From the NCBI GenBank assembly GCA_043228905.1, contig JBHGNT010000014.1, forward strand, positions 8,122,001-8,186,000: a DNA stretch of 64,000 bases. The letters run 5' to 3'. The notes beneath the pieces are model-generated. The model saw only the letters and a list, made by a program, of their open reading frames with translations, was not told the origin of the DNA and searched no databases. Source of the stretch: Azolla caroliniana (taxonomy: Eukaryota > Polypodiophyta). A program made the translations under genes and the position numbers. Each line of letters starts with the position of its first letter. The stretch's first letter is position 1. Shown one piece after another: positions 45,214 through 55,625 of this stretch.

Positions 45214-45665
45214 CTACTAATACTCAAGTGTTTCCCTTTAAAATCATAATTTCTGTAAGAATGAAAGCTATGTAACTGTTTCCATCAGCTTAAGTAAGCT
45301 ATATATATGTTCCAAGAAACCAAGTTTCTCATAAGAAAACTATTATTTAATATTTCCCAAGAAAACTATTATTTCGTTTTACAAAACGAGAAGTTTCTTC
45401 TAACAAACTTTGTTTTTGGTTTCGAAAAGCTATATATATTTATGGAAAAATTGATTTTATCTACAATATTTTTGTTGGGATGGTCTTATAATTGTCTCCT
45501 CATATGTTAATATAATCTTTATCTAGGATTGTTAGCAAGGTAGGTTGGTGGAGTTTCGATATTGCTCATTGTAATATTTATCTAGGATTGTTAGCAAGGT
45601 AGGTTAGCAAAATGTAAAAGAAAGACTTTACATGTGCAAGTGTGTGCAAATAAATCAACATGTGT
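45214..45665. other. 3' flank of the callose synthase gene
   Basis: AT-rich; no gene. A direct repeat with tatctaggattgttagcaag is at about 45520 and 45577. A possible polyadenylation signal aaataaa lies near 45648. Confidence 0.5.
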
Positions 45666-45688
45666 TCTTTTTTTGTGAATTTTGATGT
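45666..45688. repeat. 23-bp direct repeat, left copy
   Basis: tctttttttgtgaattttga plus tgt; identical to 48046-48068 on the other side of the composite insertion. Confidence 0.9.
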
Positions 45689-45909
45689 CAAAATAATAGT
45701 CTCAATATTCTGTACATAGAATGTGCTCAAAGAGCACTGTTATACAAGTCCATAAAGGACTGACAGGTATTTCAATGCTCACATGAGCGACTATCACTGG
45801 CTCTCAAAAATATGCCTACGTACTAGGATGGATCCGTAGGCCTCTAACGGCCTACCGGTTTCAATCCGATAAGGGTCTCCGATCCGGCTCTTGGTTTCGG
45901 ATATCATCC
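45689..45909 (-). repeat. LTR piece, D family
   Basis: Aligns with 47817-48041 (ctcaatattctgtacataga; ctctaacggcctaccggttt; ends ggatatcatcc). Confidence 0.8.
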
Positions 45910-46777
45910 ATGCATTCCCCGTGCAGGAAGCCGAGGAGACGGTTTACACGCAAAGAAAAAGGGAAGAAGAAGGTGTTGGATTATGGCATGGATAGGAACG
46001 AGTCGGATCGACACGAGTCTGACTCCGAGGGAAGTGACGACGGGTCTTTGAGAGCGAAGTCCACGTTAGCCATGAAAGCCTCAACATTGGCTAATGAGCA
46101 ATTACGCCGATCAACCCGCCAGAAGAACCCTGTTGTGCGGTTCGGTTACAACGAGTACATGGCGCATCACTATGCATACATGATGCGTGTAGCGGAAGTG
46201 CGTGAGCCAGAGAGCTACGTAGAAGCGGCGAAGGACGCGAATTGGCGTGCCGCAACGGAGGAAGAGATGCGCGCATTGGCAGAGAATGAAACTTGGGACT
46301 TGATTGACGCACCAAAAGGTGTGAAGCCTCGGATGTAGGTGGGTGTACAAGGTCAAGTACAACATTGACGGCTCGACCAACCGCTACAAGGCCCGGTTAG
46401 TAGCAAAAGGCTACGCGCAGAAACACGGCATCGACTACAATGAAATGTTTGCGCCGGTCGCGAAGATGACGACCGTTCGTGTTTTGCTCGTAGTCGCACC
46501 GTCCGTCCTCTCCGGTGAAGTCGAACTTCAGTATGTTCCGACGGATCGGCAAAACGCCGACATCTTCACCAAGCCTCTTGGTTTTGACAAGTTGCTGCAA
46601 TTCTCGGGTGCGCTTGGGTTGCGTCACCTCGACGTGCTGAACTTGAGGGGGAGAGACGTTCCGGAAGACGAAGACCGCGACGCCGAGTTGGATGACGAAT
46701 TCGATTTCGGACCGGTTGAAGAAGTCGAGGGCGGACCCGCGGAAGATTCCGAAAGGAGACATAAGGGGAACAGTTGA
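45910..46777 (+). pseudogene. Deleted copia pol: RT start joined to RNase H end
   Basis: 45910-46338 reads LRRSTRQKNPVVRFGYNEYM and WRAATEEEMRALAENETWDL; after a one-base shift near 46330 the frame 46343-46777 gives [35 protein letters not shown] and [11 protein letters not shown]. It then jumps directly to [20 protein letters not shown] and [13 protein letters not shown], the end of RNase H. About 1 kb, including the catalytic RT blocks, is missing. Gag, protease and most of integrase are also absent. Confidence 0.85.
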
Positions 46778-47125
46778 GAGAAAGAGCCAAAGCCAACCAA
46801 GGGCGAGAAGACCGAGGATGAGTTGGAGACAGCCAAGTCCAACGAGAGAGAAAACCGATCGGAGGAAGCCGAGTTGGTTCAGATGTTTGATTCGGATACG
46901 TTGAATCAACCAAGGGCCAAGCGGAAGAGAAGGCAACAGAAGAGGCGCCAACACCGCAACAACAAGGAAGCCGAGAAGGGCTGTGTGAGCAGACAAGTCG
47001 ACCGAAAGGGTCAAGACGCGTGGAATCGAACAAGTCGAGGAGTGCGAGCGAAGCGTGAAGCCAGAAGGAACTGAAGAGCAGATCCGGAAGAGTAGATGGA
47101 ACCTCAAGTTGAGCTTGAGGGGGAG
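46778..47125 (+). other. 3' untranslated part of the deleted copia
   Basis: Charged, repetitive sequence without a clean frame, ending in the polypurine tract gagcttgagggggag (47111-47125). Confidence 0.5.
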
Positions 47126-47546
47126 TGTTGAGATACAAGCTCAACATTGGCCGGATTGGCCGTGCAAGCCGAGAACCGAATCGGTTAGGCCGGACCGGTG
47201 CGTAAAACGGGTGTGTAAACCAGTACGCAAACCGGTGCGTAAACCGCGAGGCTGTTGGAAAGATATTCCGTGTAGGAATATATTTTGGGAGTTAGCGTAG
47301 AGCTCAGTTATGAGCATTGAAGTACATGTTAGTACTTCAGTCAGTCCGTATGGACTTGTATAAAAGTGCTCACTGAGCACGTCCTATGTACAGATTGAGT
47401 ATTATTTTTTAATCGAGTTTTTCTGTGTGCTCTCTCTCTATCTCTCCCGCGTGCTCTGCATATACAAGCTCTCCATTAAACCTGCGTATTTACTGCGTTC
47501 GATTTCCTATTGCTTCCGCACGCTATTCTTCACAAAACTCGACACA
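47126..47546 (+). repeat. 3' LTR of the deleted copia
   Basis: Starts TGTTGAGATACAAGC next to the polypurine tract and ends about aactcgacaca. It contains gtgctcactgagcac and gtatggacttgtataaaagt with a TATA-like box. Confidence 0.78.
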
Positions 47547-47570
47547 CACATAGAGTACGCATATGTAGGA

Positions 47571-47571
47571 G

Positions 47572-47619
<48 letters not shown>
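47571..47619. repeat. (GATA)n microsatellite
   Basis: About twelve GATA units. Confidence 0.95.
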
Positions 47620-47762
47620 TATATTATCGTCTTCGGAGATCAAATATGACCTATGAGACCAAAAATATTACATTTCACATGATACGTGTGAAAGTGAGTA
47701 GTGACTCTCAATGTTCAAGAACTTTACCAATGAATGTTGCAATCGAGAGTGCACATTGTGGT

Positions 47763-47765
<3 letters not shown>

Positions 47766-47801
<36 letters not shown>

Positions 47802-48045
47802 AGAACATAAAACTCTATTCAAAATAATACTCTCAATATTCTGTACATAGAATGTGCTCAGAGAGCACTGTTATACAAGTCCATAAAGGACTGACAGGTA
47901 TTTCAATGCGCACATGAGCGACTATCACTGGCTCTCAAAAATATGCCTACGTACTAGGCTGGATCCGTAGGCCTCTAACGGCCTACCGGTTTCAATCCGA
48001 TACGGGTCTCCGATCCGGCTCCTGGTTCCGGATATCATCCGGATA
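47766..48045 (-). repeat. (GA)n tract and LTR piece, D family
   Basis: (GA)n at 47766-47800, then agagagcagaacataaaact and the same LTR segment as at 45689, ending in ggatatcatccggata. Confidence 0.8.
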
Positions 48046-48068
48046 TCTTTTTTTGTGAATTTTGATGT
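48046..48068. repeat. 23-bp direct repeat, right copy
   Basis: Identical to 45666-45688. Confidence 0.9.
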
Positions 48069-48370
48069 GTGTGCACATTGGCACATGCATGTGCTTTAAT
48101 ATGAACATGATGATTTAAATATGAGCGTTAGGGGTTTGTGCATGCTTGACTGCCAAGTTTGTAAATATTTAAAATGTGAATGGTAACTATTTACATGTAT
48201 ATGAATTTGGTTGATATGTGTGTATTTGTGTGTATGTTTTATTAAGTTATGTGTATATTTGTAAGTCCCATGGAAAGGTGTATATTTGTAGGAAACAAAA
48301 AATATATTTGTAAAGGGGAGTATGTGTGAAGGTGTTAATGGTACTTTGGATATATATATATATATATATC

Positions 48371-48759
48371 GGAAAGCGCTACTTGCCCCCCCCCATTTTG
48401 GCTATCCCTCCCTCCCCCCCATTTTTTTTACAATTGGATGAAGCAAGTCAGGCACCACTGTAGTCTCTCTCCAATCCAGTGGTGGTGACTAGGAAGCGAG
48501 GTCGCCCTGCAGGGTCGAAGAACAAAAAAGGCCAACCAAAGGGAGAAGTCACTATTTGAGTACTCTACCGGTCGCAAATGTTCCAAATGTGGGCAAGCTG
48601 GTCACAATGCACACACTTGCGATATGCGAGAATCTAAGCTATGTTGAGTTTATTAATTAATTAATAAACAATTTCATTTGGTTATATTACTTTCTATAAA
48701 TTTAATGGGGGGGGGGGGGGGGGGGATAGCCAAAATGGGGGGGGCAAATAGCGCTTTCC
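48371..48759 (+). mobile_element. Short DNA transposon with C/G-rich terminal inverted repeats
   Basis: 389 bp. The left end ggaaagcgctacttgccccc continues with ccattttggctatccc; the right end is its reverse complement (gggatagccaaaatgg and aaatagcgctttcc). It sits in a TA microsatellite (tatatatat on both sides), so an 8-9 bp target duplication is possible but not provable. The inside keeps AT-hook-like KRGRPAGSKNKKG and a zinc knuckle CSKCGQAGHNAHTC (48573-48620), as found at the C-terminus of Mutator-like (MULE) transposases. It therefore seems a deletion derivative of an autonomous element. Confidence 0.72.
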
Positions 48760-48977
48760 TATATATATTGTGAAATGCACATAGAGAGAATCCAAAGTAG
48801 TCTATCTTGGTCCTTACTTCCTGCTTAATTTATAGTTGATATAGATATACCCATTTGGGTTGGTTTGACTACCAACTAATGCATGCTAAAAAGGTGGCAC
48901 AAAGGCACAAAGGTACACCATAGCATGAAGGCTTGTGCTTGCTAAATAAAAGGTGGTATAAAAGTACACCGCCCTTC

Positions 48978-50600
48978 TGTTGGAGTATTAGACCGTCAAT
49001 GCGGAAATAGGACATCATCTATACTAAGAAGATCACCTAGTTAGCTTATTAAAGCATGATCAAAGAGAGAGAGAGTGAGAGACAAAGACAAAGAGGCACA
49101 CAATATGTAATTGTATTATTCAAACTCAAAGATACAACCAATAGAGGCAACAACACTTTGGGCTAGGTTACAAAGCTATTTATATACTAACTAGGCTAGG
49201 GCAACTACCCTTTGATATACTTACAGAATTGTCCTAAACCTAGTTTGTGCTAAGTGTGAACACGACCATTATACACCTATATTCGATACTTCCCCGTAAT
49301 GGGCGTATACACTATGGAGAAACTTGTAATATGAAACAAGATGTACAAGTTATACAAAGACATGTTTGAGTAGATCGGCCTGTAGTTGAATCAATGACGA
49401 TCGAGAGGAAACAAAGGCCAAATCGGCTGGTTCGAGTACAGAAGTTGGTTCAGTTGTTAAGGCTGAGTGCTCGAAGCTATCTTGTTGTTCGACTTGATCA
49501 AACTGAATACTCCTTAAGCTCATCTGGTGCCGAAGTGACTGAAATCGTTCAGTTGCGAGACACTTGGTCATCCCATCTGATATGTTGTCGGTTGTGGAGA
49601 TATTCTCAAGGACGAGCTTCCTTGAAGTTGTGTAGTCCCGAACAAAGTGATACCAAACGTCGATATGCTTGGAGGCGTTGTGATGAACTAGATTCTTCGA
49701 CAGAGCAACAACACCTTGATTGTTGTTGTAGATCATTGTAGCCGAATTAGGGTCGGCTTGTCGAAACGTACACGCCATTTGACCGAGCCTTAGAGTCTCT
49801 TTCGCCGCATCGGACGTGGCCACGCTTTCCTCCTTGGTCATTCAAGTGGCCATGCACTCCTGAAGTTTCAACTTCAATGAAATTGCTCCATTACCGAATT
49901 TGAAGTAGTATCTGGTGGTTGACTTTCAACTATCCACATAGCCGGCATAGTCCGAGTCGGTGTAACTGACTATGCCTGGGTTCTTGTTCGGACCGAAAAG
50001 GATGCCAAGATCTTGTGTGCCCACAAGGTATCTAAATACATGCTTGACTGCATTCCAATGCGATTGACCTAGGTTGTGCATGATCTGCTAACGACTCCTA
50101 CGACGTGAGCAATGTCATGTCGTGTCACGACCATCGCGTACATCAAGGAGCCAATTGCCGGTGCATACGGTATCAACTTCATATGTTCACCCTCCAAACT
50201 GGATGTAGGGCAGTCTCATTGAGACAACCGAAGATTAATGGGGAGCAGGGTCGAAGTAGATTTGGCCGAGTGCATGTTGAAGCACTCAAGGACATGTTTG
50301 ATGTAGTTGGCTTGAGAGAGAAGCAATTGTCGCTGATTCTGGAACCGACTAATCTTCATGCTGAGAATGTGTTGAGTAGGACCTAGGTCTTTCATTGTGA
50401 ACTTTAACTGTAGTTGTTGAACACGATCGGCAAGCCCTTCAGCATGTCGGCCGAAGAGTAGCATGTCATCCACATATAAGATGAGGAAGATATTCATGAG
50501 ACCCATCTTTAGCTATTTTTGTGAAGAGGTAGTGGTCCTCATAGCTCTTTGAGAAGCCAACGGACTGGATAAAATCATCGAACTTCTTATACCACTTCTA
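48978..50600 (-). mobile_element. Ty1/copia retrotransposon H, 3' part only
   Basis: LTR-like sequence at 48978-about 49290 (tgttggagtattagacc at its outer end) is followed on the minus strand by the RNase H end and an RT piece. Gag, protease and integrase are missing; the 5' part is lost at about 50600. Confidence 0.7.
49350..50506 (-). pseudogene. RT and RNase H of copia H, incomplete
   Basis: 50506-50216 reads NIFLILYVDDMLLFGRHAEG, the catalytic RT box, and MKDLGPTQHILSMKI. After several broken pieces, 49841-49350 gives MTKEESVATSDAAKETLRLG, DPNSATMIYNNNQGVVALSK, HNASKHIDVWYHFVRD and DGMTKCLATERF, the RNase H end. Confidence 0.82.
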
Positions 50601-53370
50601 ACAGCATCAATAAGAAGTTACTTTGGTATTGTTGGTATGTTTTAAATGATGATCTGTTGTGAATTTGGAAGTTGGTTGGGGTAGCCATCTACATGTTAGA
50701 GAGCTCTTCTATTGTGATATGGGTTCTTCTATTGTGTGAAAGGTAATAATGCTTGTCTACATGTGATCATGCTCTGTTTTTGTTGCATGGTCTCGTCATT
50801 TCTACACACTATTTATTCGTATGATCCTTTCCTCTGCTTTGCCTTTCCCTCATCCACTACTTCATTGTAAATAGATGGGCACTTTGTCTATTGGGTTTAC
50901 CTTTCCTAGCAGTTGAGAGTTGATCGTAAACAGACAAAGGGTTTTGAAATATGGATTTGACCCACTCAAGCTAATAATTTAATCACACAAAGAAATCAGT
51001 TAAGAGGTATGAAGGATTCCAACATTTCAATTTGATATTCCAAAAGCTAATAATTCGTCCATGCAACAAAACTGTCCATGCACAAAACTTGAGAGATGTT
51101 ACTTCCTAATGGTTTCACCCACATATGAAGAGATTGAAAGTTGAAAAGAATTGAAGACAAATATACACAACCAGCTGTTTCTCTTAGGACCTGGATTACA
51201 TTGTTTAGAACTTCAACTATCATAACATAAATTCAAAGAAGCAGGCATCTCCTCGTTGCCGAACACTTTAACGTCTGATGAGAGGTTTCAGTCAGCCATG
51301 TACATATAAGACAGATGCAAATGAATACACAAGATTGAGCAAAATGCCCTAACATTAGGAGTAATCCAAAACTTTTAAAATCTGCGGGAGGTTCATCTGA
51401 AAACTCATGATCTGTTGGGCCACATAGGGTCAATTGTTTATGATGAAGGTTGACATTGCCATGCCTAATGGAGATACACAGACGTCCCTAAAGTAGATAT
51501 AAAGGGCAGAAAAGGTTATTTTTATATTAGTTTTCAACTTAAAAGGTAAGTCATTGTTCATTCAATGTAGTATGATCGATTTTCAAAGTTAGCGTTGCCG
51601 TGTCACATTGTGTTTTATGAATCTCTTTTTTGTCCCCGCTCAATTTTATACTCACTAATGTGTTTTATGATACTCTATGCACAAACTTGTTTATTACTGA
51701 TGACATGAATGAGTTACTTATTTGGTTGATCAAAATGTAGTCACAAATGGTGGTGTTGCAAAAGAGATGTTTTGTCTCTAACTAAATTTAAGCATAAATC
51801 AGGGTATGTTTGAATGGGATTTTCTATTTTCTCGATGCTAGAATCTCGACTTCTTCATTTTACTTACGCAAATTGACTTTATTCGATTAGCAAGTAGATT
51901 TGGTTGTCTTTATCTACTTCAACTTGTACAAATTCGAATCCATGCCTGCCAGCTTATTTCTTATTATTATTGAGTCCATCATAGAGGAGGAAGAACTCGT
52001 AAAAGAAGAAGCATTGGAGGCAGAGAGCGTCAACTTGAGTCTGAATTCAATAATTTATAAGAACATGAATCCAAAAACTACAATGATGAGGTAGTTTGAA
52101 ATTTCAGTAGTTTGAATGCATGATAATAGTACAATTGTAGATTATGGTATGGATGTCACCATTTCAAAGCCTTCTTATCGTAAAAAACATTTGTTGAATG
52201 AATTAAATAGCTTTCAATGTTGTTAAGTCATTAAAATGAAAGGAAAGGATATTAATTTGGATGTACTGATGGTATACTTTTTTGTTTCAAGAGTTGAGTC
52301 TTCTTGAAAAATGCACAGAGTTAAGGATGCTTGCTCAACAACTTCCGGTACTAATACTACCAGTGTTCAAACTGATGTTGCCTGTCAGGAATCTAAACGT
52401 TTTACATGTCAAGTGACATGCTTAAATGCATTTGTCGTTTACAAGAGGCCATCACATGATTTTCTTATGTGGCAAACCTCAAAAAAGGCTTACAAAGTTT
52501 ATTTGGAATTGCATGCGCTATGCACTGCCTCTTTGTTCAGGACACCTCCCTTTTCTTTACCTTTATCTATGGATTTCAAGCTCATGTATCACAGATAACA
52601 TCCGGAATCAAGATACTTTCTATTTGAGACTCTTTTCTATAGCTATAAATACAATAGCATTGGCAAAACATTGCTTGCAATGGCAATGTAGTTGTGTACA
52701 AGTAAGATATATAAGCACAGATAAGGTATAGAATGTGTAGTAACACAACAGATCTAGATTTGATTTAGTAACACTTATAAAATATTGAGCTCATTTCTTG
52801 TTTCCGAATGGTATATGATGACATAATTTTTTTTTTTTGTAGATAGAAAATAGGGAAGCTGAATTATCTCTACAGGATGAAAATGAACAAAGTGTTGAAG
52901 AGGTAACAAATCTGCTGAAGGAATATGCTGACGACATTAAAGCACGTAAAGAAGACTTACAAAAATTGCAAGTAGATTGAAGCATTTTATTCAAAGAGTA
53001 AGGTTCAACTTTGAATTTTAGATTAAACATTGTCTGAAGCATATACATCCTACTTGAAATTTCCTGAAGTATAGGACATCTCTTATGTTTCCCTTACTCA
53101 ATAAGGAAGAAAGTAAGCCCCTGTGTTCTTTCCTTTCATGAGGACAACAAATTCTGTGTAGATCTCTTGTTGTAGAATAGTGTCCTGCTACCTTGTCCAT
53201 CTATTCTGCCTTTTTGACCTAATGGTTTTGTAGGTGTTGAGCTCTACTTAAATGAAAGAAACATGTTGGTCTGTCAACAATATACAAAAAGCCTTAATAA
53301 TACTATATCTTCTTTAACCTCCTGGTTGGGTCAGATGTAAGATCTAGTGTCACATAATGCTATTGATTAC
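50601..53370. other. Intergenic; possible coiled-coil gene remnant
   Basis: No intact gene is seen. Two candidate exon remnants are given separately. A short (T)n tract lies at 52828-52838. Confidence 0.4.
51985..52980 (+). pseudogene. Possible two-exon coiled-coil gene remnant
   Basis: A segment ending at about 52090 reads RERQLESEFNNL, stop, EHESKNYNDE and has a donor-like gag/gtagtt. A second one (52843-52980), after a 13-T tract and an acceptor ttgtag, reads IENREAELSLQDENEQSVEE, VTNLLKEYADDIKARKEDLQ and KLQVD with a stop. Both are phase 0 and have heptad-like coiled-coil composition. Not recognised; it could be a gene fossil or chance. Confidence 0.25.
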
Positions 53371-53933
53371 TATAAAGAATCGGGTATGATTCTTGTGTAT
53401 CGGAAGAGATGTGTGTTATGTGTATGTGTGAGAGGAATTAGAGGAGAGATGAGAGAACACAAGATAGATAGAAAATAAAGGAATACTCAAGAAGAAGGTA
53501 TATATTTCACAAGTAGAATAAGAATTACAAAATGTAGCATAATAAGGAGTCACAACCGACTTAGTATAAAGTATGAGGAGGGTGCTTTATATAGAGTCAC
53601 CCTCTCTCTTCATTAACTTACAACAACCACTCTCTCTCTTGGGGAATGTGAAGAATCATAGTCATGGGGAATATGTAACTCATTAGTTATGTGTCATAGA
53701 ATATGATTCTATGACACATAGTTAATGTGTATAGAGTAGTGGTGTAACTCTTGACCTTTGAGTAATCATACATTCTCAAAAGGTGTGTCAACATGTTGTG
53801 TGTCATAGAATATGATTCTATGACACATAGTTAATGTGTATAGAGTAGTGGTGTAACTCTTGACCTTTGAGTAATCATACATTCTCAAAAGGTGTGTCAA
53901 CATGTTGTGCTATGTTGAACTTGATTCTCAACA
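53371..53933 (-). repeat. 3' LTR of copia J with internal duplication
   Basis: Related to the LTR of F (tcggaagagatgtg; ggagggtgctttatata; ttgattctcaaca). The outer end is ta instead of tg. A 109-bp tandem duplication at 53691-53908 makes it longer; each unit carries the palindrome tgtcatagaat-atg-attctatgaca. Confidence 0.82.
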
Positions 53934-54085
53934 CACCCCCTCAAGCTCAACTCGGGTTGGTTCCTTTCGATTGATGTCTGCTTCGGTTGATATCCAGTTT
54001 GGACGATCTCCGATGTCCGCTTCGGCTCGTACCTGGTTCGGACGGTATCCGGTTCTCGCTTGTACTCCCCCTCAAGCTTGGCAAG

Positions 54086-55185
54086 TCAGGGATCGTCAAT
54101 CCAAGGTCTGACATGAATTGCTGAAGCTTGTCGGCTCCTAAGGCTTTGGTGAAGATGTCGGCCGTCTAAAGATTCGTGTTGATGTGTTGAAGGTCGACAT
54201 CTCCGGCCTGTACGCACTCTCGAATGAAGTGATAGTGCACTTTGATGTGCTTTGTGTGCGCGTGGAACACCGGGTTCCGAGCAAGATATATACTGCTCAT
54301 ATTGTCGTAGTAAATGGGAGTTGGATCCTTGATGGGGACGCCCAGATCCTTCAAAATCCTCTTGAGCCATACGGCTTCACATGCAGCTACGACTGCGCCC
54401 CTGTATTCGGCCTCCGTACTCGAAAGTGCGACTGTAGGCTGCTTCTTACTACTCCAAGATATTGCTCCGCTACTGAGCGAGAAGACAAATCCGGAGGTCG
54501 ATCGTTGATCAACTTTGTAGCCTGCCCAGTCCGCGTCTGTGTGCCCTTCGAGTCGTATTGGTGTGGCTGATGCGTAGAGAATGGTGTAATCCATTGTGCT
54601 GCTCACGTATCATAATACTCGCTTAGCGCAATCTAAGTGAATGTCGCACGGTTTTTGCATGAATCTGAGAAGTCCGACTGGATAGCTAAGGTCGGGTCGA
54701 GTGATCGTGAGATAGATGAGGCTCCCAATTAGTTGACGATATAGGGTCGGCTCGTACTCGTCTGTGCCGGAGTTAGCATCTAGTTTGAGGTTTTGATCGA
54801 GAGGCATAGCGATCGATTTGCACTCACTCATCCGGAACTTGTATAACAAGTTGAGAATGTAGTGCCGTTGAGAGATCATAATGGCGGTCGGAATCCGAAT
54901 TACTTTGATGCCAAGGAAGTACTGGAGCTCCTTCATGTCCATCATCTCAAATTTTCCGGAAAGGAGGGACTTGACCTTGTTGATGTCGACTAGACTTTCA
55001 CCTCCAATGACCAGATCATCCACGTATAGGATGATGACAATTAGGCTTCTAGAGTCGTGTCATACGTAGAGGGAGTTGTTGGGTTTCGACATTTGAAAGT
55101 TGATTTGATGAAGATAGTGGGTAATCTTCGAATGCCAAGCACGCGGTGCTTGCTTAAGACCGTAGAGTGGCTTCTTGAGTCGGCA
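54086..55185 (-). pseudogene. RT and RNase H of copia J
   Basis: From 55185: [33 protein letters not shown], then MDDLVIGGESLVDINKVKSL (the catalytic box region), LTITRPDLSYPVGLL, and RNase H (HTDADWAGYKVDQRSTSGF; SSTEAEYRGAVVAACEAVW; HVRT replaced by HAHTKHIKVHYHFIRE). Breaks at about 54608 and 55030-55060. Confidence 0.85.
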
Positions 55186-55575
55186 TGTTGTCTGCCTGGC
55201 CAGACTAGCCTCAACACCGGTGTCTATCCGACACTTCTCCAAAGGGGTGGTAAGGATTGGATGCTAGGTTACACGCGTAAGATGATTACAATTAAGCACA
55301 GACGGTAAACAATACGAAGATACAGATAAACACGCAATAATTACGTTTGTATTACTTCCGTCAAACCCTTTACAAATCATCGGATCCTTTTATAGGCATC
55401 CGACAAGGTTACAATCGGTGCGCTTAGGCAACCGACATCTGAATCGGTCCGGATCCGGATCGGTACAACTGTACCGGATCCGTCCCTCCGAATAATAATT
55501 CTACTATTATTTACTTCCTATTATCCGATCCGACTCCGCCTTCCCACTTGTCCTTGCTCTTCTGACCGGCCAACA
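55186..55575 (-). repeat. 3' LTR of gypsy C (390 bp)
   Basis: tgttgtctgcctgg ... gaccggccaaca; aligns with LTR B. The inner flank has a hairpin ggcacttccgtgggaaagtg and no clear polypurine tract. Confidence 0.8.
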
Positions 55576-55625
55576 CATGGCACTTCCGTGGGAAAGTGCC
55601 TTGCACTTCGAATCCACTCCCGGCC

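Larger units (their letters stand above)
45689..48045. mobile_element. Composite copia/LTR insertion
   Basis: Between two identical 23-bp flanks lie: a minus-oriented LTR piece (45689-45909), a deleted plus-strand copia (45910-47546) with its 3' LTR (47126-47546), a GATA microsatellite (47571-47619), and a second minus-oriented LTR piece (to 48045). All LTR pieces belong to the family of copia D. Confidence 0.7.
53371..55185 (-). mobile_element. Ty1/copia retrotransposon J, 3' part
   Basis: 3' LTR (53371-53933), polypurine tract, RNase H and RT up to 55185, where gypsy C interrupts the frame. The 5' part lies beyond the window. It is of the same lineage as copia F (RT and RNase H align throughout). 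Confidence 0.83.

Noticed and set aside
46397-47147. Two long minus-strand frames (about 236 and 193 codons)
   Set aside because: Antisense to the copia remnant; no domain.
52311-52598. 95-codon frame in the 50-53 kb gap
   Set aside because: No motif; overlapping frame of similar length on the same strand; looks like chance.
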